DNA of 47,676 nt from an uncultured Clostridium sp. (GCA_948435735.1 CAOJGX010000006.1:1-47676), one strand, 5' to 3'. Numbered from the stretch's first letter, positions 25,520-33,904 are shown. The notes: generated by a model not told the origin, from the sequence alone. Numbers and translations are program-made.

Positions 25520-25795
25520 ATGAGAAAATTGAACAGAATTAATGAATTATTAGAAATTCCAAGAGAAGTTGTGAGTAAGGTTCCCAAGATAACGGTGACC
25601 AGTTTTGATGAGGTTTTGATTGAAAATTTTAAAGGTATTTTGGAATATGAGGATTTTTTTGTGAGAATTAGTACTCATATCGGAAATATTAATATCAATG
25701 GGTTTAATTTGAAATTAAGTCAGATGACAGAAGATGATATTTTGGTTAGTGGCAAGATTGAGAATTTGGATTTTGAAAGTAAAAGAGGTGATTAA
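25520..25795 (+). CDS. yqfC: YqfC sporulation protein
   Basis: About 91 residues, matching the small YqfC family: a beta-rich protein with KVPKITVTSFDEVLIENFKGILEYEDFFVRIST and GNININGFNLKLSQMTEDDILVSGKI. In Bacillus it is SigE-controlled and is followed by yqfD, as here. The ATG at 25520 follows AAAGGTGGTG; a TTG directly before it is the alternative. The stop and the next start are two bases apart. Confidence 0.88.
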   Translation: MRKLNRINELLEIPREVVSKVPKITVTSFDEVLIENFKGILEYEDFFVRISTHIGNININGFNLKLSQMTEDDILVSGKIENLDFESKRGD

Positions 25796-25797
25796 TT

Positions 25798-26973
25798 GTG
25801 ATTTTTAAGTGGTTGTATCTGTATATTTTTGGCACAGTGGATATTGTGGTAGAAGGTTTTTTTATTGAAAGATTTATCAATATTTGTAAAACAGAGAATA
25901 TCATTTTGTGGAGTTCTAAGGTGGAAAAAGGAACGGTTTTGACGGCTAGAATTAGTAAAAGTGATTTTAAAAGTCTTCGTCATATTGCTAAGAAGACATC
26001 TTGCAGAGTAAGCCTAGAGGGAAAAAGTGGACTTCCTTTTGTGATGAAAAAATATAAGAAAAGAAAAATTTTTGCAATTGCGCTTCTTGTGATTGCAATT
26101 TTTTGTTTTGCTATTACACGCTTTGTTTGGAATATTGAGATTTCTGGTATACAAACCATTTCAAAAGAAGAGATTTTGTCTGACTTAGCAAACTATGGAA
26201 TTAAAGAAGGAAAATTAAAGGCAAAACTGGATTTAGATGAAATTAAAAATGAGATGCGTCTTAATCGAAATGATTTAGCTTGGATTGGAATTGATGTCAA
26301 AGGTACCAATGTAATGGTAACTGTTGTTGAGGCAATTCAGGAGCCGGAAATTATGGATGAAAATACACCTTGCAATATTGTTGCTGATAAAAATGGAACG
26401 ATTTCCAAAATGGTCGTACGAAATGGAACAGCACGTGTTAATGTCGGAGATACTGTTTCCGTAGGAGATATTTTGATTGAAGGTGTAATGGAAGGCCAAT
26501 ATACAGGAATTCGTGAAGTCCATAGTGATGCAGATATTTATTCCGTAAGTGTGTATGAAAAAGAGAGAAAAGAGGCTTTTATACAAGAAATTAGCGAACG
26601 AACGGGTCAGGAGGAGAAAAAGGTAGAAATTTATATGAATAATTTTAAAATAAATTTCAAGAAAGGGGTTACAAAATTTGAAAACTATGATACAATAAAA
26701 ACATATAAAAAAGTAAAACTATTTTCCAATTATTATATCCCAATTGAAATCGTGAATATTACGAATTTTGAGACAGAAAAAAGCTTTAAAACCTATACGG
26801 AAGATGAACTCAAGGAGAAATTAACAAAAGCGTTACAAGATGAATTAAATCAAGAATTGGATATTTCAGATTCTACGAAAATCGAGCCAAACGTTACTTC
26901 CGTAACAGAGGAAGATGGCGTAAGTGTGAAAGTAGTTTATTCAATCGAGGAGAAAATAGGAACGAAAGAATGA
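25798..26973 (+). CDS. yqfD: YqfD sporulation protein
   Basis: 391 residues starting at GTG. The N-terminal region (1-90) has a typical YqfD segment, FFIERFINICKTENIILWSSKVEKG. A membrane helix follows (about 91-112, IFAIALLVIAIFCFAITRFVW), then WNIEISGIQTISKEEIL, a POTRA-like module, and a beta-rich C-terminal domain. SigE-dependent mother-cell membrane protein in Bacilli. The stop overlaps the next start (ATGA), so the three genes are coupled. Confidence 0.9.
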   Translation: MIFKWLYLYIFGTVDIVVEGFFIERFINICKTENIILWSSKVEKGTVLTARISKSDFKSLRHIAKKTSCRVSLEGKSGLPFVMKKYKKRKIFAIALLVIAIFCFAITRFVWNIEISGIQTISKEEILSDLANYGIKEGKLKAKLDLDEIKNEMRLNRNDLAWIGIDVKGTNVMVTVVEAIQEPEIMDENTPCNIVADKNGTISKMVVRNGTARVNVGDTVSVGDILIEGVMEGQYTGIREVHSDADIYSVSVYEKERKEAFIQEISERTGQEEKKVEIYMNNFKINFKKGVTKFENYDTIKTYKKVKLFSNYYIPIEIVNITNFETEKSFKTYTEDELKEKLTKALQDELNQELDISDSTKIEPNVTSVTEEDGVSVKVVYSIEEKIGTKE

Positions 26974-28166
26974 GAAAGGAATTTATGAGTATGGAAGAAA
27001 GAAGTTTAAAAGTACTTGCCAATGACACAACCTTTTTTAACAAAATATCAAATACGTTAACAAAATTATTAATTCCTACCAAAGTAGGAATCAATGGGAT
27101 GATGATTAGCATAAAAAGAAATGCACTTTTGAAAACGTATGAGAATTACAAAACAGTGGATAAAGACAATCATACCAAAGAGGAAACAACGAGAAATCGT
27201 TATGAAGAAAGTTATACGTTGTATTTGGAGTCAATTGATAAATACATCATGGATTCTGTTTACAAAAAAGTAAAAAATGGGAGTGCTTCTACTTTTGAAC
27301 AAAATGCGTTATCCAATTATTATAATGTGGTGCACTTGAAAGAAAGAGATTACGCAGAATATAAGGCTAGAAAACAGAAATTTTTACTTGATTTGGATTA
27401 TGAAAGTGTTTTAAGTGCCGGAAAAGAAAAAGTAATCAAAAAGTTTAGACAATTATATATTGAAAAAAGTGATGAATTGTATAAATCCATTTTGAAGAAT
27501 TATTCGATAAAGCTTGCTGATGGCGTAAAAGAAAAGAATCTAAATCAAGTTGAATTGTATAAAAATATCTTTTTGACATTAGATGAATATGTCAAAGAAA
27601 TTTTGCCATTAAAGTTAGAATATGATTTTGCAGATTTTGAAAAAATCAGAAAAGATTATGATGAATTAGATACGTATGAAATAGGTAAACTAGATGAAAA
27701 GGATTTCTTAGAGAAAAATATGATTTTGCTTGGTATGAGTCGTACTTTGTTTACGCACAGTTTGCCATTAGTTGCAGCAGAGCAGTGCTATCAAAAATTA
27801 TTAAGAGATGCTCGAAATTTGATTCTTTCTACTAAAAAAGAGAATAAAAAAGAAGAAGTATATGGGGCGTTGTTAAAAATTATTCAAAATTATAATGAAA
27901 AATTGTTGTCAACCAAAGTTTATTGGGAGAACCAAGAGGAAAGAGAGATTTACAAGAAGTTCTGGAAAGAATATGAGGCAGCAAAATCAGATGACCAAAA
28001 AGAGATTGCTATTCTAAAAAAAGAATTGCATGATGTGCAAGACAATGGCCCAAAAGCAAAACAAATTCGCCAATATTATAAAAACAAATTAGTAGAATTT
28101 GGAGCTATGAAACAGTACAAAAATACCTGCCGAACCATTGAAAATATAAAATACACCAAAAAATAA
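26970..28166 (+). CDS. Helical protein of unknown function in the yqf operon
   Basis: 398 residues, largely alpha-helical and charged, without a membrane segment or recognised motif (Walker, metal or nuclease motifs not seen). It overlaps yqfD by four bases (ATGA). In many Firmicutes the genes after yqfD are phoH and the HD-domain gene yqfF (pgpH). This protein stands in that place but resembles neither, as it lacks a P-loop and an HD motif. It may be a lineage-specific sporulation or translation-linked protein. Confidence 0.75.
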   Translation: MRKEFMSMEERSLKVLANDTTFFNKISNTLTKLLIPTKVGINGMMISIKRNALLKTYENYKTVDKDNHTKEETTRNRYEESYTLYLESIDKYIMDSVYKKVKNGSASTFEQNALSNYYNVVHLKERDYAEYKARKQKFLLDLDYESVLSAGKEKVIKKFRQLYIEKSDELYKSILKNYSIKLADGVKEKNLNQVELYKNIFLTLDEYVKEILPLKLEYDFADFEKIRKDYDELDTYEIGKLDEKDFLEKNMILLGMSRTLFTHSLPLVAAEQCYQKLLRDARNLILSTKKENKKEEVYGALLKIIQNYNEKLLSTKVYWENQEEREIYKKFWKEYEAAKSDDQKEIAILKKELHDVQDNGPKAKQIRQYYKNKLVEFGAMKQYKNTCRTIENIKYTKK

Positions 28167-28171
28167 TGTAG

Positions 28172-28192
28172 GGGTCGATGCCCAATCGACCC
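28172..28192. repeat. GC-rich palindromic hairpin (REP-like)
   Basis: GGGTCGAT-GCCCA-ATCGACCC, a perfect 8-bp stem, high in GC for this genome, placed between the stop at 28166 and ybeY. It resembles short palindromic repeats scattered in many Firmicute genomes. No T-run follows, so it is not a standard terminator. Confidence 0.6.
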
Positions 28193-28213
28193 TATTTCAG
28201 AAACGAGGCAAAC

Positions 28214-28678
28214 ATGAAACAAATCGTTGACCTAGAATATAGAGAATTAGAACAAACCTACCATTTTGATAAATTCATTAACCAAATCATGAACCAATGT
28301 TTTGAAGCAGAAAATTTACAAAACACCAACTTATATGTTAGTGTGATTTTAACAACTCCTGCCGTGATAAAAAACATCAACAAGGAATTTAGAAATATCG
28401 ACCAAGAAACGGACGTGCTGTCTTTTCCGATGTTTGAAAAAGAGGAAATATATCATATAACAGAAGAAGAGGCACTAGGTGATATTGTTATTTCAATTGA
28501 CAGAGTTAAACAGCAAGCAGAAGAATATGGTCACAGTTTTGAACGTGAATTGGCGTATATGTTGGTTCATGGGTTTTATCATTTAATGGGCGAAGACCAT
28601 ATGAACGAAGACGAAAAAAAACTGATGAGACAAAAGGAAGAAGACGTTTTGGCAAAATTAGATATGACAAGATTGTGA
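28214..28678 (+). CDS. ybeY: YbeY endoribonuclease
   Basis: About 154 residues. The zinc motif HGFYHLMGEDH (residues about 119-129) matches HGxLHLxGYDH, with Tyr replaced by Glu. INKEFRNIDQETDVLSFPMFE is the conserved substrate-side block. It acts in 16S rRNA 3' processing and ribosome quality control. ATG 28214 follows a weak GAGG site; the upstream ATG at 28178 would begin inside the palindromic hairpin and is less likely. Its place before dgkA and era is normal. Confidence 0.9.
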   Translation: MKQIVDLEYRELEQTYHFDKFINQIMNQCFEAENLQNTNLYVSVILTTPAVIKNINKEFRNIDQETDVLSFPMFEKEEIYHITEEEALGDIVISIDRVKQQAEEYGHSFERELAYMLVHGFYHLMGEDHMNEDEKKLMRQKEEDVLAKLDMTRL

Positions 28679-28737
28679 TAAAATTACGATATGATTATAT
28701 TATAATTTTGATAAAGTTATGATAAAGGACATAAAAT

Positions 28738-29118
28738 ATGAAACAGAAAAATTGGAAAAATAAAAATCTTTTAGAAGCACTTTGCCATAGTTTAGATGGT
28801 ATAAAATATGCTTTTCAAACAGAACGAAGCTTGAAAATTGAACTGGTATGTGCAGCATTAGCTACTATTTTAGGGCTTATTTTTGAATTAAATGATGTTG
28901 AATTTGCTGTGCTTTTTTTAACAATTGGTGTGGTATTATTAGCCGAGTTGATGAATACCACAATTGAAGTTATGCTTGATTTGTATAGCCAAGAATATAA
29001 TGAAAAAATAAAGCTTGCAAAAGATATCGCAAGTGGTGCAGTTTTAATTATATCAATTATATCAGTTATGGTGGGGGCAGTTTTGCTATTGCCAAAAATA
29101 TTTAATAAATTAATTTAG
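28738..29118 (+). CDS. dgkA: Diacylglycerol/undecaprenol kinase, DgkA family
   Basis: 126 residues with three membrane helices (about 33-50, 55-75, 98-120). The active-site motif is AELMNTTIEVMLDL (family: E-x-NTAIE). The N-terminal AFQTERSLKIEL is typical. Gram-positive members phosphorylate undecaprenol for cell-wall lipid recycling. It is placed between ybeY and era, as in Bacillus. Confidence 0.9.
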   Translation: MKQKNWKNKNLLEALCHSLDGIKYAFQTERSLKIELVCAALATILGLIFELNDVEFAVLFLTIGVVLLAELMNTTIEVMLDLYSQEYNEKIKLAKDIASGAVLIISIISVMVGAVLLLPKIFNKLI

Positions 29119-29129
29119 GGGAATTAGAT

Positions 29130-30215
29130 ATGGATAAAAAAATGAAAGTATGGATTGGAATTGCAGTTGTAATTGTAATAGGACTGGTAGCAGTTTTGGG
29201 TGTAAAAATTTATAATAAAACACATAAAGCTGAAGAAATTGCGGTGGAGAAACAAGAGGAGCCAGTCGAAGAAGAGCCTGTAGAAAAGGAAAAAAGCAAC
29301 ATAAAAATTTTTAGTGGAAATAGTAGACCAATTGCCTTTATGATTGATAATAATGTGAATGCTCAGCCACAAGCATCTTTAAATAAAGCTTATCTGGTAT
29401 ATGAAATTCTTGTGGAAGGTGGAGAAACGAGATTGATGGCCTTGTTTAAAGGGCTTGATGTGTCAAAAGAAGATGTTACAGTTGGCCCAATTCGAAGTGC
29501 AAGGCATTATTTTATTGATTACGCTTTGGAAAATGATGCAATTTATGCGCATTTAGGTCAAAGTCCGCAAGCAGAATCGTACATAAAAAATTTTAATGTG
29601 GCAGATATCAATGGTCAAATTTATGATACTGGAAAAGCTAGAACGTCAAAATCTTTATATTGGAGAGAAAAAGCTAAAAAGGCACCGCATAATGCTTATA
29701 CAAGTATAAAAAGTATTCAGGAAATTTGTCAAAAGCAAAATTATAAAACGACTTCTAATAAAAAAAGTGTGTTAAATTACGTTGCTGAAGAAGTAAATTT
29801 GGATAGACCAAATGCGAAAGTTGCAAATTCCATAACGATACCATATGGTACAAATCATTCTGTAAAATATGTTTACAATGAACAGGCAGGAAGGTATACA
29901 CGCTATTCAAAAGGCAAAAAACAAACAGATGAGGCAACAGGGGAGGATGTGACAACGAAAAATATTATTATATCATTCATCAAAAATACAACTTTAGATG
30001 ATGGTGAAGGAAAAGGCAGACAAGAGTTGAGCAATTTTACGAATGCAGATGGTTATTATATAACAAATGGGAAAGCTGTTAGAATTACGTGTAAAAAGCA
30101 ATTTGTAGGTGGTCAGACGGAATATGTTGATGAAAATGGAAATGAAATTAATGTCAACGATGGAAATACGTGGATTAATATTTGTCCAATTGATGCTAAA
30201 TTAATTTTTGAATAA
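29130..30215 (+). CDS. DUF3048-type (YerB-like) membrane-anchored protein
   Basis: 361 residues. An N-terminal anchor (7-27), then a Glu/Pro/Val-rich linker (EEPVEEEPVEKEK), then the DUF3048 domain with RPIAFMIDNNVNAQPQASLNKAYLVYEILVEGGETRLMALF and GPIRSARHYFIDYALENDAIYAHLGQSP. No lipobox Cys is seen, so it is anchored by the helix. Function in the envelope not established. It starts 11 bases after dgkA and ends 10 before era. Confidence 0.88.
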   Translation: MDKKMKVWIGIAVVIVIGLVAVLGVKIYNKTHKAEEIAVEKQEEPVEEEPVEKEKSNIKIFSGNSRPIAFMIDNNVNAQPQASLNKAYLVYEILVEGGETRLMALFKGLDVSKEDVTVGPIRSARHYFIDYALENDAIYAHLGQSPQAESYIKNFNVADINGQIYDTGKARTSKSLYWREKAKKAPHNAYTSIKSIQEICQKQNYKTTSNKKSVLNYVAEEVNLDRPNAKVANSITIPYGTNHSVKYVYNEQAGRYTRYSKGKKQTDEATGEDVTTKNIIISFIKNTTLDDGEGKGRQELSNFTNADGYYITNGKAVRITCKKQFVGGQTEYVDENGNEINVNDGNTWINICPIDAKLIFE

Positions 30216-30225
30216 GGAATAAAAC

Positions 30226-31128
30226 ATGAATGAAAATTTTAAATCAGGATTTGTGTCATTTGTTGGCAGAACGAATGTTGGAAAATCAACTTTGCTGAAT
30301 TCTTTGATGCATGAAAAGATTGCTATTATTGCTAACAAACCACAAACGACTAGAACAGCCATCAAGGCAATTTTAAATGATGAAAATTATCAAATTATTA
30401 TTACAGATACACCAGGTATTCACAAACCTAAAACGAAATTGGGAGAAGCAATGATAGAAACTGCTTTCACAACTTTGGAAGAGGTTGATGTTGTGGTATT
30501 TTTAATTGAGGCAACTTCGACAGAAATTGGAAAAGGTGATAGCCGAATTTTGGAGAAATTGAAAGTTGCTAATAAAAAGTGTATTTTGGCGATTAATAAA
30601 ATTGATTTAGTCGAGAAGGAAACGTTGTTAAAGTTGATAAAAATTTATAGCGAAGAATATGCTTTTAGAGCAGTTGTGCCGATTTCTGCTACGTCAGGTG
30701 AAGGAACGGACAAGTTAATTGAGGAAATTGTGAAATTATTGCCAAATGGGCCGAAGTATTATAGCCAAGATGAATACACTGACCAAACGACAAGGCAAAT
30801 GATTGAGGAAATGATTCGTGAGAAGGCTTTGCGATTCTTGAATGAAGAGGTTCCGCATGGAATTTATGTGGAACTTGAGAAGTTTAAAACAGGAAAAACC
30901 ATGAAAAATGAGAAGATTTTTAATATTGACGCTGTGATTTATTGTGGGAAAGAATCGCATAAAGGGATTATTATTGGAAAAGGTGGAAATATGTTGAAAA
31001 GAATTTCAACTTCGAGTCGTTATGATATTGAGAAAATGTTGGGCGAGAAAGTGAATTTGAAAATATGGGTGAAAGTGAGAGAAGGTTGGCAAGAAAAAGA
31101 AACAATTGTAAAAAAATTTAGAATTTAA
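30226..31128 (+). CDS. era: GTPase Era
   Basis: 300 residues. G1 GRTNVGKST (about 14), G2 PQTTRTAI, G3 DTPGIH (about 65), G4 NKID (about 124), then a C-terminal KH domain with KGIIIGKGGNMLKRI. A ribosome assembly GTPase binding 16S rRNA. Length and motif order are normal. Confidence 0.96.
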   Translation: MNENFKSGFVSFVGRTNVGKSTLLNSLMHEKIAIIANKPQTTRTAIKAILNDENYQIIITDTPGIHKPKTKLGEAMIETAFTTLEEVDVVVFLIEATSTEIGKGDSRILEKLKVANKKCILAINKIDLVEKETLLKLIKIYSEEYAFRAVVPISATSGEGTDKLIEEIVKLLPNGPKYYSQDEYTDQTTRQMIEEMIREKALRFLNEEVPHGIYVELEKFKTGKTMKNEKIFNIDAVIYCGKESHKGIIIGKGGNMLKRISTSSRYDIEKMLGEKVNLKIWVKVREGWQEKETIVKKFRI

Positions 31129-31247
31129 AATGAAATAAGATGAGCTCTCTTAAAAGAAAATGGAAGATATTGTCACTCAAAAATGATTATCAAATAGGAT
31201 ATTTTGGATAAACTAACAAAAGAAAAATGTAAGGGAGCTGATTAAAA

Positions 31248-31370
31248 ATGATGACAGATTTAGCGTGGAATGTTTTTAAGAAAACAGGAGATATTAATAT
31301 GTATCTGGAGTTTCGAGAAATGAAAAGATTGAAGGAAAAGATAAAGGGAAGTTCAAATGAAGCAAATTAA
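31248..31370 (+). CDS. yqzL: YqzL-family small protein
   Basis: 40 residues, opening MMTDLAWNVFKKTGDINMYL, close to the known YqzL pattern (DLxWxxFxxTGxIxxYL). As in Bacillus it lies between era and recO. Ribosome site AAGGGAG. Its last 14 bases overlap the start of recO in another frame, implying translational coupling. Function of the family unknown. Confidence 0.85.
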   Translation: MMTDLAWNVFKKTGDINMYLEFREMKRLKEKIKGSSNEAN

Positions 31371-32085
31371 GGTAAATGGAGTAATTTTAGTTGAAAATAA
31401 TATGGGCGATTTTGATAAAATGTTAACTATGTTAACGCCAAATTTAGGTAAAATTGGGTGCAGTGCAAGAGGTGCGAGAAGACCGAAAAGTCTTCTACTT
31501 GCAGGCACTCAATTTTTGTGTTTTGGAGAATATATGTTGTTTAAAAGTGGCGAAAGTTATTCGATGAATTCGTGTGAAACGATTGAGATGTTTTACAATA
31601 TACGAACAGATTTAGATAAGCTTACTTATGCGACTTATATCACAAAAATCGTGAATGATGTGACAACGGAAAATCAGAATTCGTATCATACGTTGAAATT
31701 GTTTTTGAATACATTGTATGTGATTTCGGAGACGGATAAGGATTTGGATTTTGTTACAAGTGTGTTTAAGTTGAGGCTTCTGAAGATAATTGGTTTTTCG
31801 CCGAATATTCGAGAGTGTACGTCCTGCAAAACGAAGGAGAATTTAACGCATTTTAGTTTTAGGGATAATGGATTTAAGTGTAGGGCATGTGCGAAACAGG
31901 ATACTGGGGCTGTGGAAGTGTCGGAGGCGACACAGAATGCGATAAAATATATTATGATGGTAGATGCGAAGAAGATATTTGGTTTTGAGTTGTCGGAGAA
32001 AGGTAGGAAGGAATTGGAGATTGTGGCGAATATTTATTTGAATGAGAAGTTGGAGAAGGAGTATCGATTGGAGAAGTTGTTTTGA
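31357..32085 (+). CDS. recO: DNA repair protein RecO
   Basis: 242 residues. An N-terminal OB fold (KVNGVILVENNMGDFDKMLTMLTPNLGKIGCSARGARRPKS), a helical middle, and the zinc motif CTSCKTKENLTHFSF...CRACAKQ (about residues 150-180). It loads RecA with RecR. Normal length and neighbourhood (era-yqzL-recO). Confidence 0.94.
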   Translation: MKQIKVNGVILVENNMGDFDKMLTMLTPNLGKIGCSARGARRPKSLLLAGTQFLCFGEYMLFKSGESYSMNSCETIEMFYNIRTDLDKLTYATYITKIVNDVTTENQNSYHTLKLFLNTLYVISETDKDLDFVTSVFKLRLLKIIGFSPNIRECTSCKTKENLTHFSFRDNGFKCRACAKQDTGAVEVSEATQNAIKYIMMVDAKKIFGFELSEKGRKELEIVANIYLNEKLEKEYRLEKLF

Positions 32086-32091
32086 AAAGTA

Positions 32092-32120
32092 TTGCAAATT
32101 ATGTGAAGTTGTGTTATAAT
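32092..32120 (+). promoter_or_regulatory. Promoter of the 32178 gene
   Basis: TTGCAA (32092-32097), 17 bases, TATAAT (32115-32120). Confidence 0.7.
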
Positions 32121-32177
32121 ATAATGAAAATAGATACTTATAGAAACCTTTTTAAATAATTTAGGAGGAAGAATGGA

Positions 32178-32675
32178 ATGAAAATAAAAAAAGTAAAAGA
32201 TTTACGCAAATGTCATTGGCGGAAATTAACGGAACGAGAGTGGGCGGAAGTGCCAATCCATTGGCAAAGATGCTTGTTGAGAAAAAGACTTTTTGTTAAG
32301 AAAAAAGATGTAAAGTGTTTTTTTAGAAAATACTATACCAAAACTGCAAGAGAATTTGGCTTATCTGTAGAAGAAGTTGATGAATTTTTACATGAACAAA
32401 ATCATGTTTTTCACAAGAAGTTGTCAGATTCTGCAAAATGTTCGTTTTTTACCGAAGAATTAAGAATATTAGAAGAGGATTTTTTACAATTGAAAGAACT
32501 ATTAGAGATACCAGTTTTTATTAGTGAGGAGGGGAAGATAGAAAATATTCTTGAGCAGGTTAATCAGTTATCTGACGAAGAAAAGCTGATATTTGCTGGC
32601 GAGATTTGGAAAAATTATTTATATCCCGCATTGAGATGGCAGGAGCATGAAGATATGCGTGAATTTTTCAAATAA
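32178..32675 (+). CDS. Hypothetical protein
   Basis: 165 residues, unrecognised. The N-terminus is very basic (KIKKVKDLRKCHWRKLTEREW), with several Lys/Arg-rich stretches up to about residue 55, then an acidic helical C-terminal half. A nucleic-acid-binding start is possible from charge alone. Own promoter, AGGAGG ribosome site and terminator: a single-gene unit. Confidence 0.65.
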   Translation: MKIKKVKDLRKCHWRKLTEREWAEVPIHWQRCLLRKRLFVKKKDVKCFFRKYYTKTAREFGLSVEEVDEFLHEQNHVFHKKLSDSAKCSFFTEELRILEEDFLQLKELLEIPVFISEEGKIENILEQVNQLSDEEKLIFAGEIWKNYLYPALRWQEHEDMREFFK

Positions 32676-32712
32676 AAAAGTATGCTGGGGAGTTCCTCAG
32701 CATTGCTTTTGT
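32676..32712 (+). terminator. Terminator of the 32178 gene
   Basis: AAAAAGTATGCTGGGG and CCTCAGCATTGCTTTT form a long stem with loop AGTT and a T-run. Confidence 0.8.
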
Positions 32713-32733
32713 TAATAATATTGAGAAAATGTA

Positions 32734-32762
32734 TTGACAAAAGAATAAAAACATAGTATATT
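32734..32762 (+). promoter_or_regulatory. Promoter of antisense RNA D
   Basis: TTGACA (32734-32739), 17 bases, TATATT (32757-32762). No plus-strand gene follows before the hairpin. Confidence 0.7.
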
Positions 32763-32768
32763 AAAAAT

Positions 32769-32856
32769 GTAAATAAGAAAAATGATTTTATTTATAAAAA
32801 CAAACTTAGTTTAAGAAATACCCAGCAATCAGTGCGATGATTACTGGGTATTTTTT
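32769..32856 (+). ncRNA. Predicted antitoxin RNA D (about 88 nt)
   Basis: It includes AACAAACTTAGT (32799-32810), an exact repeat of 32963-32974 covering codons 4-7 of peptide D, and ATGTAAA (32767-32773, at the predicted RNA 5' end), equal to 32984-32990 between the ribosome site and start codon. It ends in the hairpin shared with the convergent peptide mRNA. Confidence 0.65.
32816..32856. terminator. Bidirectional terminator of module D
   Basis: A 16-base stem, AAATACCCAGCAATCA and TGATTACTGGGTATTT, with one C-A mismatch on the plus strand that becomes a G-U pair in the minus-strand RNA. T-runs on both sides. Confidence 0.8.
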
Positions 32857-32983
32857 AATTTTCTAAGAATTCTAAAATCATGATGATTAGTTTTAATTTC
32901 CATATTTCTAATAATAAATGCAAAAGTTCTAGGATGTCTTTAGGAAATTTTTTCTTTGGTTTAACAAACTTAGTGTTTTTCAT
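32855..32983 (-). CDS. Small cationic/hydrophobic peptide, candidate type I toxin D
   Basis: 42 residues. A basic start, MKNTKFVKPKKKFPK, is followed by the Leu/Ile-rich helix DILELLHLLLEIWKLKLIIM and then ILEFLEN. It has the same plan as peptides A-C. Ribosome site AAAGGAG eight bases before the ATG. A second AAAGGAGGTG lies about 45 bases further upstream without a useful start codon. The 5' leader holds an inverted repeat, AAATGTTTTTA / TTAAAAACATTT. It lies between an unknown gene and hpf, far from the pilus cluster. Confidence 0.72.
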   Translation of the reverse strand: MKNTKFVKPKKKFPKDILELLHLLLEIWKLKLIIMILEFLEN

Positions 32984-33115
32984 ATGTAAAACTCCTTTCA
33001 TACTAAATTAAAAAAACTTACATCACCTCCTTTGCAAATTAAAATTAGTATGAAATTTAAATTTTTTGGGAAAATGTTTTTAAGAAAATAAAAACATTTA
33101 GAATAAATTTATAAA

Positions 33116-33144
33116 AGTATATAACAAACTTCAAGATTTTGCAA
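33116..33144 (-). promoter_or_regulatory. Promoter of peptide gene D
   Basis: Minus strand: TTGCAA (33139-33144), 17 bases, TATACT (33116-33121). The -35 hexamer is the same as for peptides A and B. Confidence 0.65.
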
Positions 33145-33219
33145 GAGTTATTTGATTAAGTTTTGAAATTTCTAATAGGTTGAGGAGAATTTTTAAAATA
33201 AACTTTTTTGAAATACTAC

Positions 33220-33248
33220 TTGCAAATTTCAAAAATAATAGATATAAT
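33220..33248 (+). promoter_or_regulatory. Promoter of hpf
   Basis: TTGCAA (33220-33225), 17 bases, TATAAT (33243-33248). Confidence 0.7.
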
Positions 33249-33276
33249 ATTTTTACAAAGTGAAAGGAGTGATAGT

Positions 33277-33819
33277 ATGAAAATAACAATCACAGGAAAA
33301 GATTTAAAAGCAACAGATGCAATCAAGGAATATGCGGAAAAGAAATTAGTTAGAATAGAAAAATATTTTGATGAGGATAATGCAAAAGATGTAGAAGTCA
33401 ATGTCACCATTAAAAATGAAAGAGATGCGCAAATCGCTGAAATGTACATATATACAAGAGGAACTTCTTATAAAGCAGTAACAGAATCCAAAGATTTATA
33501 TGCTTCGATTGATAAAGATATCGATATTTTAGAAGGTCAAATGAGAAAAACAAAAGCGAAAAAAGAAAAAATGCAACGTGATTCTTCTTTAAAACAAATC
33601 ACAATTTCTGGTGATGAGGAAAAAGCAATTGAAAATGAAATTATCAAAAATGCATATTATGATATTAGACCAATTTCTGTAGAAGATGCAAAAATCAAAT
33701 TAACCGAAAAAACAGGAAGCATGTTTTACACATTTATCAATGTAGATACTGGAAAAGTAAATGTTATTTTTAAATTAAAAGATTCAAAAAATTTTGGTTT
33801 AATTGAACCAGCTAATTAA
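33277..33819 (+). CDS. hpf: Long-form ribosome hibernation promoting factor
   Basis: 180 residues from the ATG after GAAAGGAGTGATAGT. The N-terminal RaiA/HPF domain (1-100, MKITITGKDLKATDAIKEYAEKKL) is joined to the C-terminal dimerisation domain (about 125-180, YDIRPISVEDAKIKLTEKTGSMFYTFINVDTGKVNVIFK). The long form makes 100S ribosome dimers. The in-frame start at 33208 lies in the promoter and is rejected. Confidence 0.94.
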   Translation: MKITITGKDLKATDAIKEYAEKKLVRIEKYFDEDNAKDVEVNVTIKNERDAQIAEMYIYTRGTSYKAVTESKDLYASIDKDIDILEGQMRKTKAKKEKMQRDSSLKQITISGDEEKAIENEIIKNAYYDIRPISVEDAKIKLTEKTGSMFYTFINVDTGKVNVIFKLKDSKNFGLIEPAN

Positions 33820-33827
33820 GATTTTTA

Positions 33828-33866
33828 AAACAGGTAATTTTCCCAAAAATTACCTGTTTATTTTTG
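33828..33866 (+). terminator. Terminator of hpf
   Basis: AAACAGGTAATTTT and AAAATTACCTGTTT stem, then TATTTTTG. Confidence 0.85.
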
Positions 33867-33874
33867 TTCATTTC

Positions 33875-33904
33875 GCACATGATATATATTGAAAATACAT
33901 TATA
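33875..33904 (+). promoter_or_regulatory. Possible SigG-type promoter of the SASP gene
   Basis: CATTATA (33898-33904) resembles the -10 of SigF/SigG promoters; GCACA 18 bases upstream is a weak -35. SASP genes are normally SigG-controlled. Confidence 0.35.
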
